64,000 nt of DNA from Spirochaetota bacterium (GCA_029554345.1 JAKPJF010000016.1:1-64000); one strand, 5' to 3'; shown: positions 7,909 to 16,956, counted from the stretch's first letter. Made by a program: numbers and translations. The notes: a model not told the origin generated them from the letters alone.

Positions 7909-10900
7909 ATTTTAGATTTCCGGTCAGTTCGGCGGCAACTCGGCTCAGCTCATGACTTCTGAACGGTTTGTGTATAAATGCGTTAAGTCCGTTTTTCTGA
8001 AGTTCCGTTAAATCACGTGACTGAATAAATCCTGATGCAATTATGATTTTTGCCTCCGGATTTATTTTCTTTATTTCGAAGAAACAATCACGTCCGCTCA
8101 TAACAGGCATTATCATATCAAGAATAACAAGATCTATTTTGTCCTTTTCATTTTTATAAATTTCTGCCGCCTTTAATCCGTTCTCGGCGAGAATTACATT
8201 ATACCCGAATTTTTCAAGAAGTCCTCTGCCTACCAGCCGCATAACTTCTTCATCATCAGCAAGCAGAACAGTTCCGTGCCCCGTATATATTGTTTCATTA
8301 ATGCTGCTGCTTTCAGAGGGCTCTTCGCTTAAAGGAAGAATTATTTTAAAAGTTGTCCCTTCGTTAAGTTTACTTGAAACAGTTATTGCTCCGTTATGCT
8401 GCTGGATTGTAGCGTAAGCTGCGGCAAGTCCGAGTCCGGTACCTGAACCTTGCTTTTTTGTGGTGAAAAAAGGATCGAATATTTTATTGATGTCTTCCGG
8501 CTTTATTCCGCATCCTGTATCAGATACTGTGATTTCTATATACGCTCCGGGATTGAGTTCAAACGGGCTAGATTCGCATTCATCGCCGGACATATTTTTG
8601 AAACGTGTTGAAAAATAAAGAATACCGCCGTTCGGCATTGCATGAGATGCGTTTATTCCCAGATTGAGAAAGACGTTCTGAATCTGCGGCGGATCGCCCA
8701 TTATGACGCCTGATTCAGCATTAAATTCCGTCTGGATGACAATACGTTTATCTACGGTATTTTGAAGCAGCGATATCGCACCGATTATAGCCTGATGAAC
8801 ATCTGTGGGAACAGATGCTGCTGCCTGACGTCTTGAAAATGCAAGCAGTCTGTTGGAAAGTTCAGACGCGTGTGCTGCGGATTTTATTATGACATCGATA
8901 TCGCCGTTAAGTTTCGGATCATCAGTGAATTCCGATAAACGCATTTGAAGAAGTTCAGCGCCGCCGATTATGCCGGCGAGCATATTGTTGAAGTCGTGAG
9001 CAATGCCGCCGGCAAGACGGCCGATTGCATCCATCTTTCTTGAATGATTCAATTGTTCCTGAATAGAATATTCTCTGGTCATATCGCGGAAAACAAGAAC
9101 AGCACCAGTGATGATTCCGTCTTCATTTTTTATCGGTGCTCCCGAATCTGCAATGCGGTATTCCTTGCCGTCACGGCTTATTAAAAGTGTGCTGTCAGTG
9201 AATTCTATTATTTTGCCTGAAGATATTATTTCTTCCGCCGGGTTTGCTATTTCATTTCCGGTTCTGCTGTTTATGATTTTTAAAACATCAGAAAGCTGTT
9301 TCCCTTCTGCTTCCTGGCTTTTCCATCCCGTAAGTTTTTCTGCAACAGGATTAATTCTGGTGATTAATCCTTCCGTGTCGGTGGTGATTACGGCATCACC
9401 GATTGAATTTAAGGTGATTCTTAAGTTCTCCTCGTTTTCGCGGAGCATCCTGTGTGATTCGCGTATTTCATTTTCAGACCTTATTCTTTCTGTGATATCG
9501 CGCGCCGCGGCGAATATCACAGAACCGCGCGGGGCGGATTTCCATTCGATGTGACGGTATGAACCGTCTTTTGCCTTGTAACGGTTGACGAAATTTACCA
9601 CTTCTTTCTGTTCGGCAAGATCGGAAAGAACCGCCAGGGTTGATTCTATATCATCAGGATGAACAAAATCAAGAAACTGTCTGTTTTCCAGCTCTTCTAT
9701 CTTATAGCCGAGAACCTGCGACCATTGATTGTTTACTCGCAGAAAATTTCCTTTGGTATCGGCGATACAGAAAAGATCGAGTGCGAAGGAGAAATACTGT
9801 TTAAGCTCCTCTGATTTTTTTTTGAGTTCTATTTCTACGCGTTTTCGGGAAAGCAGAAGCTTTGTCAGCGTTATAATCAGAATTAAAAGAAGAAGAAATA
9901 CCGCCGCAGAAATCATAACAAGCAATGTATACCTTTCAAAAAAAGAATACTTTCTGTTTATAATTATACTGTCTTCGGGCAAAGCCGAAATGGGTATGGA
10001 AAATCTTTTTGCGGCATCTGCATCAAATATAAATTTATTTCTGCTTTCAGTCTGAACTTTTGTTTGAGAAGCGTCGATTCCGAATTTAATTAATTCAACA
10101 GCTTTCTCTGCCGCGTATGTTCCCTGAATAATGCCGCTGTTTGCTTTTCCTCCGAGTACACCGAGACCGATGTTTGAGGCGGATGTTGAAATTACGGGTA
10201 CAGGACAGTTTCCAGCAATAAGCGGATAACTTTCGGTGTTTAAATATGTTTTTCCGGTCTTGTCCATGTACCATGCCGGAGCAATTGCGATTGAATTTTT
10301 TGGAAGATTTTTCAATTCATAAATAAGTTCATCTGTTGAAAGATTCTCTCCGTTTAAATAAATGTATGATATATCAGGATTTGATTTTTCTGTCAGGGCT
10401 ATTTCCGCGCGTGTTCCGAGACCTGTCGGAGTTCCATCCGTTATTGCGGCGATATATTTTGTTTCAGGGAAAAGCTTTTTTATTAGATCAATGTTTCCGG
10501 GGATGTCGAGGTTTTCAATTATGCCGGAAAAATTTTGCGGAAGATCTTCGGTTGATTTGATGTCGTTAACACCGCAGAAAACAACAGGGACGCCCGGAAA
10601 AATTCTGCCGCCGAATTTTTTTAAAAGATCAAATGCCGCGTCGTCCGATACGATGATTACGCCGGGCGCGTTATTCGTGTATTTTGTTTCAAGACGTTTC
10701 AGAAAAGCGTTTATATTGGTATAATCCGGAAATCGTTTTGAATCCATGTATTCGATGTATATTTCAGCATCCGGAATTTTATTTTTGATTGCTGCTGCAG
10801 CGGAAGTTACAATTTCATCAGTCCAGTGAAAGGTCTGATGATAAGAATTTATTATTAGAATATGGTTGTGAGCCGCAGGAGTATCCCCGGCTGAAAGTGC

Positions 10901-10957
10901 CGGTACTGTGATAGAAAGCATTGCTGCTGTTATCAAAACCGTTAATTTGAGCTTCAT
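7907..10957 (-). CDS. Hybrid sensor histidine kinase with periplasmic ABC-substrate-binding-like domain
   Basis: A 1016-residue membrane hybrid kinase. In order: signal peptide (1-23), a periplasmic domain of the ABC_sub_bind type (about 30-310, starting ILIINSYHQTFHW), one transmembrane helix (about 345-372), two PAS domains, the HisKA H-box ([13 protein letters not shown]), a HATPase with DTGCGI and a GTGLGLA box, and a C-terminal receiver (LADDE, phosphorylated aspartate in ILDMIMPVMSG, KPF). All catalytic motifs are intact, so it should autophosphorylate and pass phosphate to its own receiver. The ligand is unknown. The ATG at 10957 is preferred over 10975 because CGGAG lies just upstream and the signal peptide then begins MKLKL. 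Its partner regulator is not nearby. Confidence 0.92.
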   Translation of the reverse strand: MKLKLTVLITAAMLSITVPALSAGDTPAAHNHILIINSYHQTFHWTDEIVTSAAAAIKNKIPDAEIYIEYMDSKRFPDYTNINAFLKRLETKYTNNAPGVIIVSDDAAFDLLKKFGGRIFPGVPVVFCGVNDIKSTEDLPQNFSGIIENLDIPGNIDLIKKLFPETKYIAAITDGTPTGLGTRAEIALTEKSNPDISYIYLNGENLSTDELIYELKNLPKNSIAIAPAWYMDKTGKTYLNTESYPLIAGNCPVPVISTSASNIGLGVLGGKANSGIIQGTYAAEKAVELIKFGIDASQTKVQTESRNKFIFDADAAKRFSIPISALPEDSIIINRKYSFFERYTLLVMISAAVFLLLLILIITLTKLLLSRKRVEIELKKKSEELKQYFSFALDLFCIADTKGNFLRVNNQWSQVLGYKIEELENRQFLDFVHPDDIESTLAVLSDLAEQKEVVNFVNRYKAKDGSYRHIEWKSAPRGSVIFAAARDITERIRSENEIRESHRMLRENEENLRITLNSIGDAVITTDTEGLITRINPVAEKLTGWKSQEAEGKQLSDVLKIINSRTGNEIANPAEEIISSGKIIEFTDSTLLISRDGKEYRIADSGAPIKNEDGIITGAVLVFRDMTREYSIQEQLNHSRKMDAIGRLAGGIAHDFNNMLAGIIGGAELLQMRLSEFTDDPKLNGDIDVIIKSAAHASELSNRLLAFSRRQAAASVPTDVHQAIIGAISLLQNTVDKRIVIQTEFNAESGVIMGDPPQIQNVFLNLGINASHAMPNGGILYFSTRFKNMSGDECESSPFELNPGAYIEITVSDTGCGIKPEDINKIFDPFFTTKKQGSGTGLGLAAAYATIQQHNGAITVSSKLNEGTTFKIILPLSEEPSESSSINETIYTGHGTVLLADDEEVMRLVGRGLLEKFGYNVILAENGLKAAEIYKNEKDKIDLVILDMIMPVMSGRDCFFEIKKINPEAKIIIASGFIQSRDLTELQKNGLNAFIHKPFRSHELSRVAAELTGNLK

Positions 10958-11146
10958 AATGCTCCGCAATAACATAGTTACAATCTATTATTTAAATAAA
11001 TACTGACTTTTTTAATTCTATCATGATTTAACTGCAGTATCAATAAAAATTATATCAGGATTATTGTTATCTATCTGAAGAATCATTAAGCAATAAAGGG
11101 TATTAATTTTATTGACTTCACTTAACATATATATAGCACTAGTTTT

Positions 11147-13426
11147 ATGAATATTGAACAGCTAATTGATTATCTGAAGTCCGACAGAGGCTTCAATGAA
11201 AATGTCGTATCGTGGAATACCGTTCCGGCAAAGGACGCGGTTTATTCTGAATTTCCGGATTATATTGATAGACGGCTCGTCGATTATTATGTATCAAAAG
11301 GAATATTGAAGCCTTATTCGCATCAGCGCGCGGCCTTTGATCATGCGCGGAAAAAAAATGATTTTGTGGTTGTGACTCCGACCGCGTCCGGAAAAACTCT
11401 ATGTTATAATGTACCTGTTATAGACGAGATAATCAAAAATCCCGAATCCCGCGCGCTCTATATTTTTCCGACTAAGGCGCTTGCTCAGGATCAGATGCAC
11501 GAGCTTAACCGCATTGTCGAATCGCTTGAATTAAAAATAAAAACTTATACTTTTGACGGAGATACTCCGGCAAACGCGAGAAAATCAATACGCGAGTCGG
11601 GTCATGTGGTTATTACAAATCCGGATATGCTTCATTCCGGTATTCTTCCTCATCATACCATCTGGGTAAAGCTCTTTGAAAATCTTAAATTTGTTGTCAT
11701 AGATGAGGTTCATACTTACAGAGGAATCTTCGGTTCGCATTTCTGCAATCTTCTCCGCAGGCTTGAACGTATATGTAACTTTTACGGATCGAATCCGAAG
11801 TTTATATTGTGCAGTGCGACAATTGCTAATCCGAAAGATCATGCCGAAGCTCTTACCGGGCGCAGTATGTTTCTCGTCAACGAGAGCGGTGCGCCTTCGG
11901 GTGAAAAGAATTTCATCATTTATAATCCGCCTGTGGTAAATGAAAACCTCGGAATACGCCAGTCGTCAGTAAAACTTTCAGCTGAAATCGCTTCAACATT
12001 TATACGCAATAAAATCACGACAATCGTTTTTGCAAAAAGCAGAATCCGCGCCGAAATAATTACAAACTATATCAAGGAAAAAACTCACGCGCGTCTTGCC
12101 GCCTACCGCGGCGGTTATCTTCCGGGAGAGCGCAGAGACATCGAACGCAAAATGCGCTCGGGCGAACTCGACGGAATTGTTTCGACGAACGCGCTTGAAC
12201 TCGGCATAGATATCGGTTCACTTGACGCTGTAATATCAGTCGGATATCCCGGTTCTGTTTCATCGCTTCTTCAGCAGTTCGGCCGCGCGGGACGGAGGAA
12301 CTCTTCATCGCTTTCGCTTCTTGTTGCTAATTCTTCCGCGCTCGACCAATACATAGCAGAGAATCCCGAATTTCTGACCGGCTTTCCGCCGGAAAACGCT
12401 GTAATAAATCCGGACAATCTATTGATTCTTTTGGATCATATCAAATGCGCGGCGTTTGAGCTTCCTTTTTCCGAAAACGAACGTTTCGCGCCGCACATTT
12501 CAACTACGAAGGAGATTCTCGATTATCTCGAATCTGAAGGAATACTCAAAAATGCATCAGGCAAATATCACTGGATGAATGCGATTTATCCCGCGAATGA
12601 AGTTTCACTTAGAAGCGCGTCGCATGATAATGTGGTTATTGTTGACGCGACTTCGGCAAACAAAGTGATAGGCGAGGTTGATCTTTCGAGCGCGCCGACA
12701 CTGATACATGACGAGGCGATTTATATTCATCAGGGCAGGCAGTTTTATATTGATAAGCTCGACTGGGAAAGAAGGACCGCTTTCTGTCACGAAACCGATT
12801 CTGATTATTATACCGACGCTGAATGCAAGACGGACATTCATGTTCTAGCCGACGACCGCAGTATAAAAAAAGCCTCTTTTGATTTATGTTATGGAGAAAT
12901 AAACATCCGTGAACAGGCGATGCTTTATAAAAAGATTAAATTCCGGACTCATGAAAATATCGGTTCCGGAAAAATCACGCTTCCTGAGATTGAAATGCAC
13001 ACGTCGAGTTTCTGGATTGATTTCGATGAAGAATATCTTGATTCATTCGGCGGAAAAGCGAACTCAGGCGCGCTTTTATATTCAGTCGGTTACATTCTCA
13101 AAAACATTGCGCCCGTGCATTTGTTCTGCGATCCTTCGGATATACGTTCAATAAACATGAGCAAATCTTCATTCAGCCTGAAGCCGGCACTGTTCATTGC
13201 CGATTCATCTCCGGGCGGAAGCGGACTCTCCGCAAAACTCTATGACATATTTGATCATGTCGCGCTTTGCGCCTCTGAGCATATCTCGCGCTGTTCATGT
13301 AAGGAAGGATGTCCGGGATGCATCGGACCTTCCGCCGGCGGCATCGACGGAGTCAAAAAAATTATATGCGCATTGCTCGGAGACCTTGCTTCGGCATCTT
13401 CTGAACAGGCGGATGTTCTTCACTAA
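11147..13426 (+). CDS. mrfA: MrfA/YprA-type DEAD-box helicase with DUF1998 zinc module
   Basis: A 759-residue superfamily 2 helicase. Walker A TPTASGKT is at 77-84, DEVH at 186-189, motif III CSATIANP follows, and motif VI is QQFGRAGRR. The C-terminal part is a DUF1998-like region with four cysteines, C716, C718, C722 and C725 (CSCKEGCPGC), as in Bacillus MrfA, where they bind zinc. In B. subtilis MrfA works with the MrfB exonuclease to repair mitomycin C damage independently of UvrABC. A MrfB-like gene lies at 15757, but five other reading frames separate them here. No clear Shine-Dalgarno sequence precedes the ATG. Confidence in the family is high; the repair role is inferred from the family. 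Confidence 0.9.
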   Translation: MNIEQLIDYLKSDRGFNENVVSWNTVPAKDAVYSEFPDYIDRRLVDYYVSKGILKPYSHQRAAFDHARKKNDFVVVTPTASGKTLCYNVPVIDEIIKNPESRALYIFPTKALAQDQMHELNRIVESLELKIKTYTFDGDTPANARKSIRESGHVVITNPDMLHSGILPHHTIWVKLFENLKFVVIDEVHTYRGIFGSHFCNLLRRLERICNFYGSNPKFILCSATIANPKDHAEALTGRSMFLVNESGAPSGEKNFIIYNPPVVNENLGIRQSSVKLSAEIASTFIRNKITTIVFAKSRIRAEIITNYIKEKTHARLAAYRGGYLPGERRDIERKMRSGELDGIVSTNALELGIDIGSLDAVISVGYPGSVSSLLQQFGRAGRRNSSSLSLLVANSSALDQYIAENPEFLTGFPPENAVINPDNLLILLDHIKCAAFELPFSENERFAPHISTTKEILDYLESEGILKNASGKYHWMNAIYPANEVSLRSASHDNVVIVDATSANKVIGEVDLSSAPTLIHDEAIYIHQGRQFYIDKLDWERRTAFCHETDSDYYTDAECKTDIHVLADDRSIKKASFDLCYGEINIREQAMLYKKIKFRTHENIGSGKITLPEIEMHTSSFWIDFDEEYLDSFGGKANSGALLYSVGYILKNIAPVHLFCDPSDIRSINMSKSSFSLKPALFIADSSPGGSGLSAKLYDIFDHVALCASEHISRCSCKEGCPGCIGPSAGGIDGVKKIICALLGDLASASSEQADVLH

Positions 13427-13501
13427 TTAATTATTGACGTATTTATGCAAATATGATTATTCTGCCGAAAATAAAAAATATTCAAGCGGGGTGATGACGG
13501 C

Positions 13502-13660
13502 ATGTTGTCTCATAATCCTGCTCATTTATACTGGGTATATCTAAAGCCGGTTGAAGGCAGAAAACATTTCTCGGAATATTATCTTAAAAATGAATTCATG
13601 GAAGATATATTCGCAAAAGCTAATTTTAAATATGAGAATGGGAGGTCTGTCAAAAAATGA
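13502..13660 (+). CDS. Possible 52-residue protein coupled to the lipoprotein genes
   Basis: A short frame of 52 codons, starting MLSHNPAHLYWVY and ending ENGRSVKK, with GGGGTG about nine bases before the ATG. Its TGA overlaps the ATG of the first lipoprotein gene (ATGA), the same arrangement as between the two lipoprotein genes, which argues that it is a real coupled leader gene. It has no signal peptide and no family I recognise. It could also be a decayed remnant of a larger gene. Confidence 0.35.
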   Translation: MLSHNPAHLYWVYLKPVEGRKHFSEYYLKNEFMEDIFAKANFKYENGRSVKK

Positions 13661-14031
13661 AAAAGAAATTATCTTTTATAATTCTGCAATTACTAATATT
13701 GATATTTGCCACATCGTGCACAGCGAAATGGAGCGGAGAAGTAAGCTTCGTTGTTGAGGGCACAATTTCAGATGTTGACATATCTTATCACACAAGAGAG
13801 TTTATTGATAATTTGGATTCGGTATCTTTACCATGGTATTCAGGTACTATTTCTGCTGAAGCGGATGATGAATCAACAAATTCATGTATGATTGAAGTAA
13901 CCAATAACACAACAGACACATCGCCGATAACTGTTAAAATATTTGTGGACGGCGAACTTCGCGCGGAAGAAACAGGTTCAGGTGCATATTGTACTGTTTC
14001 TACAGGTTATAGGATTGATGAAGAGGAATGA
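13657..14031 (+). CDS. Small MmpS-like lipoprotein, copy 1
   Basis: A 124-residue protein with a lipoprotein signal peptide (MKKKLSFIIL..., lipobox ATSC with the cysteine at about 21). The mature part is one beta-rich domain: WSGEVSFVVEGTISDVDISY, a VSLPWYSGTISA turn, then TVKIFVDGELRAEETGSG. The order VEGT - ISY - LPW - VDGE resembles the small MmpS accessory proteins of mycobacterial transporters, which is a pattern match by eye and not a proven relation. GGGAGG lies 11 bases before the ATG. The last four bases overlap copy 2. It probably sits in the periplasm, anchored to a membrane by lipid. Confidence 0.75.
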   Translation: MKKKLSFIILQLLILIFATSCTAKWSGEVSFVVEGTISDVDISYHTREFIDNLDSVSLPWYSGTISAEADDESTNSCMIEVTNNTTDTSPITVKIFVDGELRAEETGSGAYCTVSTGYRIDEEE

Positions 14032-14395
14032 TGAAGAAAAAATATGTGCTGGGAATCTTTCAATTTATATTGTTGTTATCAACATCCTCGTGTGAATGCA
14101 AATGGAATGGTGAAGTATCATTTGCTGTGGAGGGTACTATTTCTGATGTTGATATTGAGTATTCTACAAGCGAGGTTTATGAGAATTTGGTTTCTGCTTC
14201 ACTGCCGTGGTATTCTGAAAATATATCCGCGCATGCGGAAGATCAGGAATACGAAGATTGTTATATCAGCGTAAAGAATAACACAGCAGACACATCGCCG
14301 ATAACTGTTAAGATTTATGTGGACGGCGAGCTTCGCGCGGAAGAAACAGGTTCGGGCGCGAATTGTACGGTTTCTACAGGTTATACGATTGATGA
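13903..14395 (+). repeat. Imperfect direct repeat from tandem gene duplication
   Basis: The 119 bases at 13903-14021 recur at 14277-14395 with 11 differences by my count. The repeat covers the 3' third of both lipoprotein genes (the VDGELRAEETGSG region), while the 5' parts have diverged much more. This points to tandem duplication followed by constraint or gene conversion of the C-terminal part. Confidence 0.85.
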
Positions 14396-14405
14396 GTTTG
14401 AATAA
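14028..14405 (+). CDS. Small MmpS-like lipoprotein, copy 2
   Basis: A 125-residue paralogue of the preceding gene, with a lipoprotein signal peptide (lipobox TSSC) and the same domain: WNGEVSFAVEGTISDVDIEY, ASLPWYSENISA, then TVKIYVDGELRAEETGSG. Both copies keep two further cysteines in the mature part (around DCYISV and ANCTVS here), which may form a disulfide in the periplasm. The ATGA overlap with copy 1 indicates coupled translation. A secreted barrel-like protein gene follows 20 bases downstream. Function unknown; the MmpS-like comparison is tentative. Confidence 0.75.
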   Translation: MMKKKYVLGIFQFILLLSTSSCECKWNGEVSFAVEGTISDVDIEYSTSEVYENLVSASLPWYSENISAHAEDQEYEDCYISVKNNTADTSPITVKIYVDGELRAEETGSGANCTVSTGYTIDEFE

Positions 14406-14425
14406 TAAATAATGGAGTATTAATT

Positions 14426-15046
14426 ATGTCTCAGTTCTTAAAGAATATATTTAAATGTATGTTTGTTTTTATGTTATTGGTTCTCACCGTGCGAGATATC
14501 CGCGCGGAAGAGACTGCGGCGCCTGAAGAAAACAAAACTTTTTCATTTACGCTTTATCCGTGTCCTCTTCCGTTTCGATGGTTTTCTGCTGAGGCGGAAT
14601 ATGCTTTCAGTAATAACTTCACACTTGCTATAGAGGGCAAGTATTGGGATTACTACGAAACGGATGAAAGATATGACTGGAAATGGAAAAGACTCGAAAC
14701 GAGTTTGGGGATAAGAGGTTATGCGCAAAAAGCAATGGAAGGAATTTTTGCCGGTATATACCTGAATTATCTTTATCTTGATCTTGAGCTTGATGACCGT
14801 TATTTTGAAGAAATTAGCGGCCAAGCCAAGTTTAAAACATTCGGAGCAACAGGCTGGATAGGGTATAAATGGATTATATCAAACGCCGTTTTAGAAGTTT
14901 CAACCGGTGTTACTTATTATGCGTTGGGTAACGCAGAGCTTACTGTTAATGATTCATATACTAACGAAACATATAAAGAAACTTCTCCTTTGAAACTGGG
15001 ACTTTGCTGGTCGGGTATCGGTTTGGGATTAGGAATAGCTTTTTGA
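14426..15046 (+). CDS. Secreted beta-barrel-like outer-membrane protein, copy 1
   Basis: A 206-residue protein with a signal peptide ending near DIRAEE, followed by alternating hydrophobic/polar strands rich in Tyr, Trp and Gly (FSAEAEYAFSNNFTLAIEGK, WKWKRLETSLGIRGYA, GIFAGIYLNYLYLDLEL, ATGWIGYKW, VLEVSTGVTYYA, LGLGIAF). It ends in phenylalanine, as outer-membrane barrels usually do, and its length suits an eight-stranded barrel. The nearest comparison is small OmpW/DUF3575-type barrels, but I cannot assign a family. GGAGTATTAATT precedes the ATG. It follows the two lipoprotein genes in the same direction and probably shares their transcript. Confidence 0.7.
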   Translation: MSQFLKNIFKCMFVFMLLVLTVRDIRAEETAAPEENKTFSFTLYPCPLPFRWFSAEAEYAFSNNFTLAIEGKYWDYYETDERYDWKWKRLETSLGIRGYAQKAMEGIFAGIYLNYLYLDLELDDRYFEEISGQAKFKTFGATGWIGYKWIISNAVLEVSTGVTYYALGNAELTVNDSYTNETYKETSPLKLGLCWSGIGLGLGIAF

Positions 15047-15104
15047 CGGCTGCAGTCTTTTTAATAATGACTCCGAATAATGAAATTATAATGGAGCAAT
15101 AATT

Positions 15105-15734
15105 ATGCCGCAGATTTTTCGGAATATTATTAAGTGCGTGTTTGTTTTTGTGATTCTGTTTCTCTGCCCACGGGATATTTATGCTGAAGAGACTGCGTCG
15201 CCTGAAGAAACATATACTTTTTCGTTTACGGTTTATCCGTGTCTTCTTCCTATGTGGTGGTTATCTGCCGAAGGAGAATATGCTTTCAGTGAGAAGTTTT
15301 CAATTGCGCTTGAGGGCAAGTACTGGGACTATCACGATACCGACGGCAGAAATGAATGGAAATGGAAAAGACTTGAGACAAGCATAGGGATAAGAGGATA
15401 CTATAATAAAGTTCTTGAAGGGTTTTTTGTAGGCGCTTATCTGAATTATCTATACGTTGATGTAGAACTTGACGATCATTATTTTGATTCTATGAAAGGA
15501 CACCGTTCCTTTAAGACTTTAGGAACAACTGCCTGGATCGGTTATAAATGGAATATCTCCGGAGGTATCATTGAAGTTTCAACAGGCTTGTCCTATTATG
15601 TTCCGGTCAAAACACGGATCAATGTTTCGGATGAAATATACGGCAGAACATATACTAAAGAACTTCCAGAGCAGTTAGGTCTGCTGGGGCTTGTATGGCC
15701 GGGTGTAGGTTTGGGAATAGGAATGTACTTTTAA
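15105..15734 (+). CDS. Secreted beta-barrel-like outer-membrane protein, copy 2
   Basis: A 209-residue paralogue of the previous gene. The signal peptide ends near IYAEET, and matching strands include WLSAEGEYAFSEKFSIALEG, EWKWKRLETSIGIRGYY, FFVGAYLNYLYVDVELDDHY and TAWIGYKWNISGG. It ends GIGMYF with the terminal aromatic residue expected of an outer-membrane protein. GGAGCAATAATT lies directly before the ATG. The duplication parallels that of the lipoproteins just upstream. The 58-base gap between the two barrel genes holds no obvious terminator, so all four cassette genes could be one operon. The next gene, mrfB-like, starts 22 bases later. Confidence 0.7.
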   Translation: MPQIFRNIIKCVFVFVILFLCPRDIYAEETASPEETYTFSFTVYPCLLPMWWLSAEGEYAFSEKFSIALEGKYWDYHDTDGRNEWKWKRLETSIGIRGYYNKVLEGFFVGAYLNYLYVDVELDDHYFDSMKGHRSFKTLGTTAWIGYKWNISGGIIEVSTGLSYYVPVKTRINVSDEIYGRTYTKELPEQLGLLGLVWPGVGLGIGMYF

Positions 15735-15756
15735 AGGCGCGGAATTTTGCAATCTG

Positions 15757-16956
15757 ATGGACATAACACAAAAACTGAAACTTTACACTAAAACAGCTCA
15801 GCCGGCGCGCGAGAGCAAAGAATTCGACGCGTCTTCGATTGGTTTTCATGCCGTCAGCGGCGAGTCGGGAAATATTATCCGAAAAGAATCTTTCTTTTCT
15901 TTTGATGATATAAAGATAGAAGAAAATTCGTTCAAGAATTCATTGAAAGCTTATCTTTCGATGAACGGATTTGACGAATCGATTGAACTGCATGAAATTC
16001 TGTTTTTGGATCTCGAAACAACTTCTCTTTCAATTGCAGCCGGTTCTATACCGTTTCTTACGGGATTCGCTTACTTCGATTCGGACACGCTGATAGTCGA
16101 ACAGATTTTTATTGAAGATATTTCTAGAGAGAAAAATTATCTCGAATATCTTCTTCCTTTTTTTGCGAATGCGAAGGCTGTTGCAACTTTTAACGGCGCG
16201 TCATACGATGTGCCGTTAATAAAAAACCGTTACATGCTCAACCGCGTCTATGGATTTCCGATGAAGATACCGGTAATCGATATTCTGATTCCCGTACGGC
16301 GGATTTTTAAAAAGCTGTATGAATCGCTGTCTCTCGGTTCACTCGAAAAGAACATTTTAGGTTTTGAACGTATAGATGATATTCCGGGATTTCTGATTCC
16401 TGATGTTTATTTTTCGTTTCAAAGAACCGGCGAAACAGACCGCATCGCTTCTGTCGCCGAGCATAACGCGGTCGATATCGTTTCGATGATTCGCGTTTTC
16501 GGCATTGTCTCATCGATTTATGAATCCGCATCAAAACGCGAGTTTTCGATTATTGATGAAGCCCATATGAAAAATCTTGCGTCATCATTGTTTGCTAAAG
16601 ATATTGATTTGTTTCTCGATATGGCCGATTTTCTCGGAGACTCTATTCTTGATGATGAAAATCTTTTTAACAAGTTTTCGATCGCGCTCAAGCGCGAAAA
16701 TGATTATGAGAAAGCCGCCGAATACTGGAAGAGCCGTTTGACGCTTTTTTCTCTGAATGAGCTGGCGAAATACGAAGAGCATAGAACGGCGGATTTAACG
16801 AAGGCGCTTGAATATTCCGATACAGCAATGAGTCTTGTTAATAAAAATATATATTCCGAAAAGGGCGAAGAAATCAAAAATCCCCTGCGCTGGAAAGAAA
16901 ATTTTGAAAAACGCATAACAAGACTTAAAAAGAAAATAAGTAATCAGACTTCGTAG
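15757..16956 (+). CDS. mrfB: MrfB/YprB-type DEDDh exonuclease with C-terminal helical tail
   Basis: A 399-residue protein of the YprB/MrfB ribonuclease-H-like family. The 3'-5' exonuclease motifs are D85-x-E87 (FLDLETTS), D151 (FNGASYDVPL) and the H236-x3-D240 pair (EHNAVDIVSM), so it is a complete DEDDh active site. The C-terminal third is helical and may be TPR-like. In B. subtilis MrfB acts with the helicase MrfA, with which it is usually adjacent; here a cassette of about 2.2 kb lies between them. It overlaps the convergent Crp/FNR gene by 13 bases. Ribosome binding site is weak. The family call is strong; metal use and substrate follow from the family. Confidence 0.85.
   Translation: MDITQKLKLYTKTAQPARESKEFDASSIGFHAVSGESGNIIRKESFFSFDDIKIEENSFKNSLKAYLSMNGFDESIELHEILFLDLETTSLSIAAGSIPFLTGFAYFDSDTLIVEQIFIEDISREKNYLEYLLPFFANAKAVATFNGASYDVPLIKNRYMLNRVYGFPMKIPVIDILIPVRRIFKKLYESLSLGSLEKNILGFERIDDIPGFLIPDVYFSFQRTGETDRIASVAEHNAVDIVSMIRVFGIVSSIYESASKREFSIIDEAHMKNLASSLFAKDIDLFLDMADFLGDSILDDENLFNKFSIALKRENDYEKAAEYWKSRLTLFSLNELAKYEEHRTADLTKALEYSDTAMSLVNKNIYSEKGEEIKNPLRWKENFEKRITRLKKKISNQTS

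Noticed and set aside
9108-9554. 148-residue open frame antisense to the hybrid kinase
   Set aside because: It lies wholly within the PAS region of a clear gene and shows no domain or ribosome binding site; a shadow of the real frame.
13551-13757. 68-residue frame between mrfA and the lipoproteins
   Set aside because: It overlaps the lipoprotein signal peptide out of frame by about 100 bases and lacks a ribosome binding site; the 52-residue frame fits better.
13427-15756. Transposon or integrase signs around the mrfAB cassette
   Set aside because: I saw no transposase, terminal inverted repeats or target duplication at the borders, so insertion by a known element is not supported.
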